Source: Saccharicrinis aurantiacus (GTDB lineage: Bacteria; Bacteroidota; Bacteroidia; Bacteroidales; Marinilabiliaceae). From it: a stretch of DNA of 37,818 nucleotides. Positions 26,630 to 34,514 of the stretch are shown here, in pieces; positions within the stretch are counted from its first letter, which is position 1; each line of letters begins with the position of its first letter. A program made the position numbers and the translations under genes. The stretch spans positions 1 through 37,818 of the forward strand of contig NZ_LYBV02000024.1 of the NCBI RefSeq assembly GCF_001660705.2, written 5' to 3'. A model generated the notes under the pieces. It searched no databases. It saw nothing but the letters and a program-made list of their open reading frames with translations, and was not told where the DNA came from.

Positions 26630-26666
26630 AGAAATCAAAAAAGCCATCACTAAAAGTGATGGCTTT
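26630..26666 (-). terminator. Intrinsic terminator of the rpsF-rpsR-rplI operon
   Basis: AAAGCCATCAC (26640-26650) pairs perfectly with GTGATGGCTTT (26656-26666) around TAAAA. On the minus strand the stem is followed by a T-run (TTTTTTG), 45 bases after the rplI stop. Confidence 0.88.
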
Positions 26667-26710
26667 AATCTGTTTGTTTGAAAATGTATCTCGTATAAGT
26701 TTATACTGTT

Positions 26711-27157
26711 TTATTCAGCAACTACTTCGAAGTTAACTTCTACTTTAACTTCTCTATGAAGTTTTACTGTTGCTACGTATTTACCAATTTCTTTCACTTG
26801 GTCTTCTTTGATAGAAATGTTTTTACGCTCAATAGTATAACCTTGCTTTTCTAACTGCTCTGCAATCTGAATTGTATTTACAGAACCGAAAATCTTACCA
26901 GTTGTACTTGTTTTAGCTCCAATAGAAAGAGATAAACCTTCCATTTTTTTAGCTGTTTCAAGCGCATCATTCTTAATCTTTTCTTCTTTATGAGCTCTTT
27001 GGCGCATATTCTCTTCATGTACTTTGATAGCAGAAGGAGTAGCCAAAATTGCAAGCCCTTGAGGAATAAGATAGTTTCTACCGTATCCAGCCTTTACCTT
27101 TACAACATCATTTTTGTGTCCTAGGCTGGCTAAATCATCTTTTAAAATTACTTCCAT
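26711..27157 (-). CDS. rplI: 50S ribosomal protein L9
   Basis: The 148-residue protein has the L9 N-terminal signature MEVILKDDLASLGHKNDVVKVKAGYGRNYLIPQGLA (in pieces), the long central helix rich in Lys/Glu, and a C-terminal globular domain. It binds 23S rRNA near the L1 stalk. It is the last gene of rpsF-rpsR-rplI. A strong AGGAGG Shine-Dalgarno lies about 8 bases before the ATG, unusual for Bacteroidota, where such sites are often absent. Confidence 0.97.
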   Translation of the reverse strand: MEVILKDDLASLGHKNDVVKVKAGYGRNYLIPQGLAILATPSAIKVHEENMRQRAHKEEKIKNDALETAKKMEGLSLSIGAKTSTTGKIFGSVNTIQIAEQLEKQGYTIERKNISIKEDQVKEIGKYVATVKLHREVKVEVNFEVVAE

Positions 27158-27175
27158 TTTTTAATCCTCCTGTTT

Positions 27176-27445
27176 TTATTTCATCAAATCAGTAACATAA
27201 GGCAACAATGCAAGGTGACGCGCACGCTTAACTGCAGTTGCAACTTTTCTTTGATACTTTAATGAAGTACCAGTTAGACGACGAGGAAGAATTTTACCTT
27301 GCTCGTTTAAAAACTTCTTAAGAAATTCAGGATCTTTGTAATCGATATACTTGATCTTTGATTTCTTAAAACGACAGTATTTTTTCTTTTTGATCTCTAC
27401 TGACGGAGGAGTTAAATATCTGATTTCACTTTGATTTTGTGCCAT
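27176..27445 (-). CDS. rpsR: 30S ribosomal protein S18
   Basis: The 89-residue protein carries the S18 core [21 protein letters not shown] (within one run), [20 protein letters not shown] and the basic [10 protein letters not shown] end. It binds the 30S platform together with S6, whose gene lies just 3 bases upstream. AGGAGA about 8 bases before the ATG is a good ribosome site inside the end of rpsF. A short N-terminal extension ([17 protein letters not shown]) is normal in Bacteroidota. Confidence 0.97.
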   Translation of the reverse strand: MAQNQSEIRYLTPPSVEIKKKKYCRFKKSKIKYIDYKDPEFLKKFLNEQGKILPRRLTGTSLKYQRKVATAVKRARHLALLPYVTDLMK

Positions 27446-27448
27446 GTC

Positions 27449-27796
27449 CTATTTCTCCTTTTTTTCTTTGATGTTTTTTCTTCTCTTCTCACTGTAAGCC
27501 TCTGCATACTTATCCATTCTAAAACTTAGAAAACGAATAACACGCTCGTCGCGACGAAAAGCAAGCTCAAGCTTAGCAATAACATCTGGTTCTACTTTAA
27601 AATCAAATAGGTTATAAAAACCTGTAGATTTTTTTTGAATTGGATACGCAAGTTTACGTAATCCCCAATTTTCTGCGTTTACAATTTCTCCTCCGTTCTC
27701 GGTGATAACACCTCGGAACTTTTCAACTGCTTCTTTCATCTGAACATCAGACAAAACAGGAGTCAAAATGAAAACGGCTTCATAATGATTCAACAT
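27449..27796 (-). CDS. rpsF: 30S ribosomal protein S6
   Basis: The 115-residue protein shows the S6 pattern: [20 protein letters not shown], the [20 protein letters not shown] segment, and [16 protein letters not shown], followed by a Lys/Glu-rich tail. It pairs with S18 on the 30S platform. It is the first gene of the rpsF-rpsR-rplI operon and has a well-formed Bacteroidota promoter upstream. Confidence 0.97.
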   Translation of the reverse strand: MLNHYEAVFILTPVLSDVQMKEAVEKFRGVITENGGEIVNAENWGLRKLAYPIQKKSTGFYNLFDFKVEPDVIAKLELAFRRDERVIRFLSFRMDKYAEAYSEKRRKNIKEKKEK

Positions 27797-27824
27797 AATT
27801 ATTGTAAATTAAATTAATGTGGCG

Positions 27825-27855
27825 CAAAAGTAAATAATAAAAACTTAATATCAAA
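27825..27855 (-). promoter_or_regulatory. Near-consensus Bacteroidota promoter of the rpsF operon
   Basis: On the minus strand TTTG (27852-27855) is followed after exactly 19 bases by TACTTTTG (27825-27832), matching the TTTG-N19-TAnnTTTG consensus of the primary sigma factor of Bacteroidota. It leaves a leader of about 20-25 bases before the rpsF ATG. Confidence 0.85.
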
Positions 27856-27863
27856 ACAACTCA

Positions 27864-27898
27864 AACCACAAATACATATTCATCAGTTTTTTGTGGTT
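27864..27898. repeat. 9-bp inverted repeat upstream of the rpsF promoter
   Basis: AACCACAAA (27864-27872) pairs with TTTGTGGTT (27890-27898) around a 17-base spacer. It lies just upstream of the -33 box of the rpsF promoter. It may be an operator or a hairpin; nothing identifies its role. Confidence 0.4.
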
Positions 27899-28024
27899 CA
27901 GCACAGCAAACTTGCATTGCAAAAGAAATAAGTAATGCCATAAGGGATTTAATTAAACACATTAGGTAAACATTGAAGCTATGTTCCAAACATTAACTTC
28001 GCTGAACTATACCCTCCATATATA

Positions 28025-28060
28025 AACAAAGGGCAGAATCGAAAAATGATCCTGCCCTTG
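28025..28060 (-). terminator. Intrinsic terminator after the DHOD-like gene
   Basis: AAGGGCAGAATC (28029-28040) pairs with GATCCTGCCCTT (28048-28059). The single A/C mismatch becomes a G-U pair in the minus-strand transcript. A moderate T-rich tail (TTTGTTTATAT) follows, about 26 bases after the stop. Confidence 0.75.
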
Positions 28061-28085
28061 GCAATATTTTGTATGTTATAAATTA

Positions 28086-29078
28086 CTAAATCGTATGCTC
28101 ACCAAAATATCTCATAAACTGAACTCGCTCAAAGCGCTCTGAGTTTTGATCAGGATCATGATGTACAGAACCTCTAAACTCATCAATACTTACATATCCT
28201 CTTTTTTCCATCCACTCTTTTATACCTTCAAGTATGGAAGAAATTACTTCAGGACCATCCATGTATATTTTAGATACTATTTGCACTGTTGTAGCACCTG
28301 CCATTAACATTTTTATAGCTGTTTCAGCATTGTGCACACCTGTACTTGCTGATAAATCGGTATTCACTTTACCTGACATAATAGAAATCCATCGCAAGGC
28401 ATTGTAATACTCCTCATTAGTTGAATATGGACTACCTGCGATTACCTCATCAGTATATATATCAAAATCTACATTATAGAACCTATTAAACATAGTGATA
28501 CCATCTACACCAATATCATCCATCTTTTTAATGCTTGCAGCCAAATTAGATGAATAAGGAGCTATTTTAACTGAAACAGGTATAGATACGTGTGATTTAA
28601 CGGCAGAAACTATTGACTGATAAAATTGCTCTTGTTCATCTGCTTTCTGATTTACATCAGATGGCAACTTAAATAAGTTTAATTCTAAGGCATCAGCACC
28701 AGCATCGGCTAATATTTTAGCATACGAAACCCACTCGCCAGAAGATGCACAGTTAATACTACCAATGATTGGAATGTCAACTTCCTTTTTTGCATCTTGA
28801 ATTAAAGCGGCTGTTTTTTTAAGAACATCGCTCTTAATTTGGTAATCGAAATAATCTAAAAACTCAAGATTATTATCTTGATCGCCCAATTTATTCTTTA
28901 ACACATCTTGGTGCTCCTGAATAATTTCTTCTTCGAATACTGATTTTACAATTACAGCTGCTGCGCCGTTTTCTGCTAGTTTTTTTATACTCTCTACTGA
29001 GTTTGTTAATCCACAACTCCCTACTATAATAGGGTTTTTGAGTCTCAATCCTAGGTACTTCGATTCTAATATCTTCAT
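28086..29078 (-). CDS. Dihydroorotate dehydrogenase-like flavoprotein, catalytic Cys/Ser absent
   Basis: The 330-residue protein has a TIM-barrel flavin domain similar to class 1 dihydroorotate dehydrogenases (KNPIIVGSCGLTNSVESIKK, IPIIGSINCAS, VSIPVSVKIAPYSSNL, MLMAGATTVQIVSKIYMDG). The active-site loop that in true DHODs reads NLSCPN is NLFKLPSD here (about residues 134-141), so the base Cys or Ser is missing. It lies 75 bases downstream of the nfnB gene on the same strand and may be co-transcribed with nfnAB. A redox role with ferredoxin-linked enzymes is more likely than pyrimidine synthesis, but the substrate is unknown. Confidence 0.8.
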   Translation of the reverse strand: MKILESKYLGLRLKNPIIVGSCGLTNSVESIKKLAENGAAAVIVKSVFEEEIIQEHQDVLKNKLGDQDNNLEFLDYFDYQIKSDVLKKTAALIQDAKKEVDIPIIGSINCASSGEWVSYAKILADAGADALELNLFKLPSDVNQKADEQEQFYQSIVSAVKSHVSIPVSVKIAPYSSNLAASIKKMDDIGVDGITMFNRFYNVDFDIYTDEVIAGSPYSTNEEYYNALRWISIMSGKVNTDLSASTGVHNAETAIKMLMAGATTVQIVSKIYMDGPEVISSILEGIKEWMEKRGYVSIDEFRGSVHHDPDQNSERFERVQFMRYFGEHTI

Positions 29079-29153
29079 ATAATGAGAATTCGAATTTATT
29101 ATGTTTAATTTATTTTGTCAAGTATGAAACAATAATACGGCATTTTTGTTTAA

Positions 29154-30635
29154 TTATTGTTCATTTTTCTTCAAAAAATTATCCATCGACTGTGCAGCTC
29201 TTCGTCCATCGCCCATTGCCAAGATGACAGTTGCACCTCCTCTTACGATATCTCCACCTGCAAAAACAGTATTAATTGAAGACTGTAAAGTATCCTCATT
29301 AACCTCAATAGTTCCCCACTTAGTTGTGGTTAACTCAGGCAAAGAATCCGGAATTAATGGATTTGGCGACACCCCAACACTTACAACAACGGTGCTTACC
29401 TCAATTAAGTATTCAGAACCCTCAATGGCAACAGGTCTTCTACGACCACTTGCATCAGGCTCACCTAATTCCATTTTTTGAATTTTCACTTTATTAACTC
29501 GGCCCTTTTCATCGGCAAAGTACTCAATTGGGTTAGCTAAAGTAATAAACTCAACACCTTCCTCAATTGCGTGATGAATTTCTTCCTTACGTGCTGGCAT
29601 TTCATCCATACCTCTTCTGTATACAATCATGGCCCTATCAGCACCTAGCCTTTTAGCTGTACGAACTGAATCCATGGCTGTATTACCTCCACCAATAACC
29701 ATTACATTTTTACCACTAACCACCGGAGTATCCGTATCTTGCTCAGCAGCATGCATTAGGTTAATTCGTGTGAGGTATTCGTTTGAACTTTGAATGCCAA
29801 TATAGTTTTCGCCAGGTATACCCATAAAACGAGGCAAACCAGCACCACTACCAGCAAAAAAGGCTTTGTAGCCTTCTTCTTTTAAATCATCAAAGCTTAC
29901 TGTTTTACCCACAACAAAGTTTGTTTCGAACTGAACCCCCATTTTTCTAAGGTTATCAATCTCAACATCAACAATATCATTCGGTAATCTAAACTCTGGG
30001 ATACCGTATTTAAGCACTCCACCTATTTCGTGCAATGCCTCAAAAACAGTAATGGAGTATCCTTTTTTGGCCATTTCTCCTGCAAAGGTTAAACCTGCGG
30101 GCCCTGATCCAATAACTCCAATTTTTATATTATTACTCGTTGCTGTTTCGGGAACAGACATCTGACCTGATTCGCGCTCATAATCGGCAGCAAATCGCTC
30201 TAAATATCCAATCGCAACGGGTTCTTTCTTCAATTTTTGTGTATAAAAGCAATTGGCCTCACATTGCTTCTCTTGCGGACAAACACGGCCACAAACAGCA
30301 GGCAAAGTACTTGTTTCTTTCAACACCCTGGCAGCCTCTAAAAATTCACCCTGCTCAATTCGCTTCACAAATTTAGGGATGTTTATTTCAACCGGACAAC
30401 CATTTATACAAGTTGGATTCGCACAATCAATACATCTTGCTGCCTCTTGTTGTGCTTGCTCAACCGTTAAGCCACTATTTACCTCAACATATGATTTGAT
30501 ACGAACATTCGCATCAACTTCATTCATTTTAGCTCTAATTAAGGAAGTACGGTCTTTGGCTTTTATATTTTTTCTCAAATCTGAACGCCACGCTTCGTTT
30601 CGTTCAGTTTTTAACGATTCTGATCTATTTTCCAT
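29154..30635 (-). CDS. nfnB: NADPH-dependent glutamate synthase-like subunit / NfnB-type transhydrogenase large subunit
   Basis: The 493-residue protein starts with a GltD-type Fe-S region (CIDCANPTCINGCPVEINIP, about 70-89, and CGRVCPQEKQCEANCF). Two dinucleotide folds follow: FAD (GVIGSGPAGLTFAGEMAKKG) and NADPH (VMVIGGGNTAMDSVRTAKRL with YRRGMDEMPARKEE). With the NfnA-like protein encoded just upstream, it fits the electron-bifurcating NADH-dependent ferredoxin:NADP+ oxidoreductase. No glutamate synthase large subunit is present, which argues against a gltD role. The two genes are 9 bases apart. The symbol rests on the pairing. Confidence 0.85.
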   Translation of the reverse strand: MENRSESLKTERNEAWRSDLRKNIKAKDRTSLIRAKMNEVDANVRIKSYVEVNSGLTVEQAQQEAARCIDCANPTCINGCPVEINIPKFVKRIEQGEFLEAARVLKETSTLPAVCGRVCPQEKQCEANCFYTQKLKKEPVAIGYLERFAADYERESGQMSVPETATSNNIKIGVIGSGPAGLTFAGEMAKKGYSITVFEALHEIGGVLKYGIPEFRLPNDIVDVEIDNLRKMGVQFETNFVVGKTVSFDDLKEEGYKAFFAGSGAGLPRFMGIPGENYIGIQSSNEYLTRINLMHAAEQDTDTPVVSGKNVMVIGGGNTAMDSVRTAKRLGADRAMIVYRRGMDEMPARKEEIHHAIEEGVEFITLANPIEYFADEKGRVNKVKIQKMELGEPDASGRRRPVAIEGSEYLIEVSTVVVSVGVSPNPLIPDSLPELTTTKWGTIEVNEDTLQSSINTVFAGGDIVRGGATVILAMGDGRRAAQSMDNFLKKNEQ

Positions 30636-30644
30636 CGGAATAAT

Positions 30645-31472
30645 CTATTCACACTGTTTTAGGTAATCTGTTTCTGCTTCCTTCTCAATTTCTTTGTATC
30701 CACCTAAGCGCAATAACATCTCATCAAAATCAACATCATGTGCATTAAATTCAGGACCATCGACACAAACAAATTTTGTTTTACCTGCCACTGTAATGCG
30801 GCAAGCACCACACATACCCGTACCGTCAACCATTATAGTATTTAAACTAGCTAAAGTTGGTATGTTATGTTTTTTTGTGGTTAAGGATGCAAATTTCATC
30901 ATAACGGCAGGGCCAATAATCATTGCTTCAGCAATATCCTCATCTTTAATAATCTGCTCCATGCCATCAGTAATAAGTCCTTTTTGACCGTATGAACCAT
31001 CATCAGTCATAATCACAAGCTTATCTGAGTATTCTCTAATCTGATCTTCAAGAATGATTAAATCTTTGTTGCGAGCAGCAATTACAGTAACCACTCTATT
31101 ACCCGCTTTTTTATAAGCCTCAACAATTGGTAAAAGAGGTGCAACCCCAACTCCACCGCCACAGGCTAAAACAGTACCTTTGTTGTCGATATGCGTAGCT
31201 TGTCCTAGTGGGCCAACTAAATCAGTTATATGATCTCCAACATTAAGTGCAGTAAGCTTTCGAGACGAAACACCAACCTTTTGAACCACAAGGGTAATTG
31301 TGCCTTTAACTCTATCAGCACCAGCTATAGTTAAGGGAAATCGCTCCCCCTTTTTTCCTATTTTTACAATTACAAAGTGCCCTGCCCTTCTAGCTTTAGC
31401 TATACGTGGCGCTTCAATTTCAAATTTCACAACGTTTTCTGAGAAAAACGTTTTCTCTATAATCTTATACAT
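30645..31472 (-). CDS. nfnA: NfnA-type ferredoxin-NADP reductase subunit (sulfide/DHOD-like FAD/NAD-binding protein)
   Basis: This 275-residue protein combines a ferredoxin-reductase-type FAD domain (about 1-95, FPLTIAGADRVKGTITLVVQ), an NAD(P) domain (ACGGGVGVAPLLPIVEAYKK) and a C-terminal [2Fe-2S] site (DGTGMCGACRITVAGKTKFV, then CVDGPEFNAHDVDF). This is the PyrK/NfnA/SudB layout. It is the first gene of the nfnA-nfnB pair and likely bifurcates or confurcates electrons between NADH, ferredoxin and NADPH, linking to the hydrogenase through ferredoxin. A sulfide dehydrogenase role cannot be excluded. Confidence 0.87.
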   Translation of the reverse strand: MYKIIEKTFFSENVVKFEIEAPRIAKARRAGHFVIVKIGKKGERFPLTIAGADRVKGTITLVVQKVGVSSRKLTALNVGDHITDLVGPLGQATHIDNKGTVLACGGGVGVAPLLPIVEAYKKAGNRVVTVIAARNKDLIILEDQIREYSDKLVIMTDDGSYGQKGLITDGMEQIIKDEDIAEAMIIGPAVMMKFASLTTKKHNIPTLASLNTIMVDGTGMCGACRITVAGKTKFVCVDGPEFNAHDVDFDEMLLRLGGYKEIEKEAETDYLKQCE

Positions 31473-31682
31473 TTAGAACTCTGCTCCTTTTTCTTTTTTA
31501 AGATTCAAAATAAGGTGGTGATTTTTCCGAATCGCAAAAGTATGATAAAATTCATAGTTACCACAACGTGAAAGCTAAAAATATACATCTTTTACAACAT
31601 AAAACGCCATATTTTGAACCCTCGTTCATTAAAATTATACGAATATTGATATGAAAGAAAAATACTTCAGTATTGAGCTACA

Positions 31683-32849
31683 CTAAAATGCTTCAAGAAC
31701 TGTGAAGTATAATGCACTCTCGCCTTTGGGCCCAAACCCTAAATCGGCCCGGAAATGTATTTTTTTATCCGGAACAAGTTGAAAACGAAAGCCCGCACCA
31801 TAACTATACTTTACATTTTCAAACATATGATTTCCTTCCGCTCCAAAATTATTGCCTAACTCAGTAAAAAGCGTACCCGATACGCGCCACCACAAATACT
31901 TACGATACTCTGCACGGGCAAGCCAAGCATGATCATCGATAAACATATGAGGATGGTTGATTCCGCGCATTAATATTTTATTTGCAATCATTGGAAGTTG
32001 ATAAAAAGGCGCTTCGCCAAAAGTAAAGCTTGCGTATCCCTGAAATGCAAGCACATTATTTGAATTGCCAATTGAGCAGTATTTACGTAAATCAACTGTT
32101 GCTTGGGTAAAAGAATTCTCATTTCCGAAAAATTTTGGATAAAATACCGCGTAAGCCTGATGATAGGAACCTTTCTCTGGAAAGAATACATTATTGCGAC
32201 TATCATATTTATAAATGGGACCTAAACCCAATGTTACACCACCATCATATCCATTTATCGATGGATTTAAAACATCGCCATAGGTATCGCTTATTTTAGC
32301 AACATTAAGATCATACCTTAGTCCTAAAAAACTTTCGTTACTTAATTGCTTGGCTAATTCTCCATTAAAAACCAAGTTCTTCATCTTATAAGGAGAAAAA
32401 GCGCCATCAGTAGCATTATTTCCTATTCCGTAAAAAGCCGTTTGGTAATCAGAATACCAGAGGAAAGATGAAACATTCCAACCATTTTGAGTAAACATAA
32501 CGAATGTAAAATCAAGATCGAGTTGCCCCTTGGTTGAGTAACTAAGACGAGGAATTAAAGCTGTAGGTCTTTTTTGATCAGAAAGCAAAGTTGTATCTCT
32601 TGACTTAAACTGAATTACAGGCATAATACCTATTGCAACACCAGATAACTCCTCGTAGGTGCACGTGGGGTAAATTGAAATAGTTGCTCTAGGCTTCTCA
32701 AATGTAAACATATCTGCAATTCTATCTAAAGACGATACTTCTGAAATATCTTCTTTTGGAATAGTATCGTTTAATGTTTGTGCATCTGAAAATACGCAGC
32801 TTATTGCAAATATAGAGATAAGAAAAAATCTTCGGATTATTTTAATCAT
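31683..32849 (-). CDS. BamA/TamA-family outer-membrane barrel protein
   Basis: The 388-residue protein has a signal peptide (RRFFLISIFAISCVFSDAQ) and a C-terminal surface-antigen-like barrel (YDSRNNVFFPEKGSYHQAYA, GSYHQ-type turn; FGEAPFYQLPMIANKILMRG; YGAGFRFQLVPDKKIHFRAD; final FTVLEAF). No POTRA domains fit in this length, so it is not a full BamA or TamA. Short barrels of this type are common in Bacteroidota, sometimes near phospholipase or secretion genes. Its substrate is unknown. It is divergent from the SUI1 gene and stands alone. Confidence 0.8.
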   Translation of the reverse strand: MIKIIRRFFLISIFAISCVFSDAQTLNDTIPKEDISEVSSLDRIADMFTFEKPRATISIYPTCTYEELSGVAIGIMPVIQFKSRDTTLLSDQKRPTALIPRLSYSTKGQLDLDFTFVMFTQNGWNVSSFLWYSDYQTAFYGIGNNATDGAFSPYKMKNLVFNGELAKQLSNESFLGLRYDLNVAKISDTYGDVLNPSINGYDGGVTLGLGPIYKYDSRNNVFFPEKGSYHQAYAVFYPKFFGNENSFTQATVDLRKYCSIGNSNNVLAFQGYASFTFGEAPFYQLPMIANKILMRGINHPHMFIDDHAWLARAEYRKYLWWRVSGTLFTELGNNFGAEGNHMFENVKYSYGAGFRFQLVPDKKIHFRADLGFGPKGESALYFTVLEAF

Positions 32850-33270
32850 TGCCGATTGTATTATGTTATATCAAAGGGCTCGAATTTATCTTATTATTTC
32901 TATTATGAACATTATAAATATTTCGAAACATCCATAAATGAATTTGAATCGACTTTAAACTGAATCTAAGTTGATAAAGCTTATTTCTGATCGCTGTTCT
33001 TTTTGCAAAACTTAATTTATGCTGTTGATTTATTTAAGAAGTAGCTTAAAGTTATACCGAAAATCTACACGCAACATCTTAATTCCATTAACTACTACTA
33101 ATTATTCCGCACTTATGGCTATGCAATAAAAGCCTGAGATTTTACACTGATAATCAATCCATAAATCTCGAAATAACTCTAAAACTAAAAACTACTTCGA
33201 AGCTCAATTTTGATTGATCAAATTGATATCAAAAAAATCTTAGTATTTTCGTGCCAAAGAATGATAAACA
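32850..33270. other. Intergenic region between divergent BamA-like and SUI1 genes
   Basis: This 421-base AT-rich gap shows no supported gene. A weak hairpin, GAGATTT (33136-33142) with AAATCTC (33163-33169), is the only clear secondary-structure signal. No promoter with both boxes was found for either flanking gene. Confidence 0.4.
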
Positions 33271-33615
33271 ATGGCAAAGAATAGAAAAGACAGAGAAGGT
33301 ATTGTATTTTCAACAGGTAGTAACTTTGATTACGACTATAACGAAGAAGCTAGCGAGGAAACTTTACCCCCACAGCAGCAAAACCTACGTATAATGCTTG
33401 ATAAAAAAGCCCGCAAAGGAAAAGCAGTTACTTTGGTTACTGGCTTTATTGGTGAAGAAAGCGACTTAAAAGACTTGGGAAAAGAGCTTAAATCGAAATG
33501 TGGTGTTGGTGGATCAGTAAAAAATGGTGAAATTATTATACAAGGCGATTTTAGAGACAAAGTGCTCGAGCTTGTGATTAAAGCGGGGTATAAAGCCAAA
33601 AAATCAGGCGGTTAA
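33271..33615 (+). CDS. SUI1/eIF1-like translation factor (YciH family)
   Basis: The 114-residue protein has a disordered, charged N-terminus (1-38) and a C-terminal SUI1 fold: [60 protein letters not shown]. This is the YciH family, related to eukaryotic eIF1; the function in bacteria is thought to be in initiation fidelity but is not settled. It is monocistronic as far as can be seen; the next gene starts 122 bases later with a different role. Confidence 0.93.
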   Translation: MAKNRKDREGIVFSTGSNFDYDYNEEASEETLPPQQQNLRIMLDKKARKGKAVTLVTGFIGEESDLKDLGKELKSKCGVGGSVKNGEIIIQGDFRDKVLELVIKAGYKAKKSGG

Positions 33616-33737
33616 GCCCAATACAACTGCAATTATCAGTATTTATAAGAATTAAATTTTCTTCATAAATATTTAAAAACCCCAACATATAGGGATAGTA
33701 TCGTACCAATAATGTTTGCATTTTTGCATCAGCAATT

Positions 33738-34106
33738 ATGAAAAGAACCCGAAAAATATTATCCCTATTATTAACAGCTCTTCTGTTATTCCTAAACGTT
33801 GGCTTGGCCGTCGGTTTCGGAAGTAAGTTGCATGCTCACATATTGGGGAATAATGAAATTTTAATTCACTTTCATAATTTAGGCGCAAATGGCGAACATG
33901 GCCAAGGCCACTCATCTGATGCCTCTCGCTGCTCCTTTGGAGACTTTAGCACTACCCTAACATTTCTGGACTCAAGCATTAGCTTAAATTTAAAAGAACT
34001 AACACTTAGTTGTTCTTATAAATACACTACAAATATACTTGAGTTACACATTGGTAACTTATACCACACATCACCACTCAGAGCTCCTCCTTTCGTTTTA
34101 GCATAA
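33738..34106 (+). CDS. Small exported His-rich protein upstream of a TonB-dependent receptor
   Basis: The 122-residue product has a signal peptide (residues 6-28, ILSLLLTALLLFLNVGLAVG) and an unusually His-rich mature start: His at 32, 34, 44, 46, 54 and 58, then Cys65, with a second Cys at 92. The end reads SPLRAPPFVLA, an RAPP tail that I associate with small Bacteroidota proteins encoded just before TonB-dependent receptors. It may bind a metal (Cu, Zn, Ni or haem are all possible) for the receptor downstream, 408 bases away. No known domain can be named with certainty. Confidence 0.65.
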   Translation: MKRTRKILSLLLTALLLFLNVGLAVGFGSKLHAHILGNNEILIHFHNLGANGEHGQGHSSDASRCSFGDFSTTLTFLDSSISLNLKELTLSCSYKYTTNILELHIGNLYHTSPLRAPPFVLA

Positions 34107-34514
34107 ACAGTATAGTTTTTACGTGTAAAGACTAAAATCCTGAATGTTTTAAGCTCAGCTAAAGAACAATTTAATTACAAAACCGACATTGTATTGTGCG
34201 GCCTACCATGCTGGTAAGCTCATAATTTCTGTAATACATTATGTTATTGCATAAAATATGTATGCATCATGTTATACCAAAAACATCATCAAATAATTGA
34301 TATAAATTATTTCTATAAAGCTTCTACTTCTTTATAAAATATCAATGTAGCTATGGCTATATCTCTATTTTATTAATTGTAGAACCTTTAAATAATTCAA
34401 TTTCTTATCAATCATTCAATAATGCATTTGGTATTATAGCGCTAGCTCTAACCGATTTTAGCACTATAGCATACCGTATTTTATAGCACTAACAACAAAA
34501 AGTTATAAGAACAA
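34107..34514. promoter_or_regulatory. Receptor upstream region with TATAGC repeats
   Basis: This 408-base gap has no supported gene. TATAGC occurs at 34435, 34465 and 34482, extended to TATAGCGCTA (34435-34444) and TATAGCACTA (34482-34491), with TAGCACTA also at 34459-34466. A hairpin TATAAAG/CTTTATA is at 34314-34336. TGCATTTG near 34424 is one base off the TAnnTTTG -7 box. Any regulator is unknown. Confidence 0.4.

Noticed and set aside
29154-30635. Glutamate synthase small subunit (gltD)
   Set aside because: There is no large-subunit gene nearby and the gene is paired with an NfnA-type gene at a 9-base spacing, so the transhydrogenase reading is preferred.
33249-33282. Similarity of the SUI1 gene start to the 40-bp repeat (GTGCCAAAG and ATGGCAAAG)
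   Set aside because: The shared parts are short and ATGGCAAAG simply encodes Met-Ala-Lys, a common protein start; spacing and the second dyad are absent.
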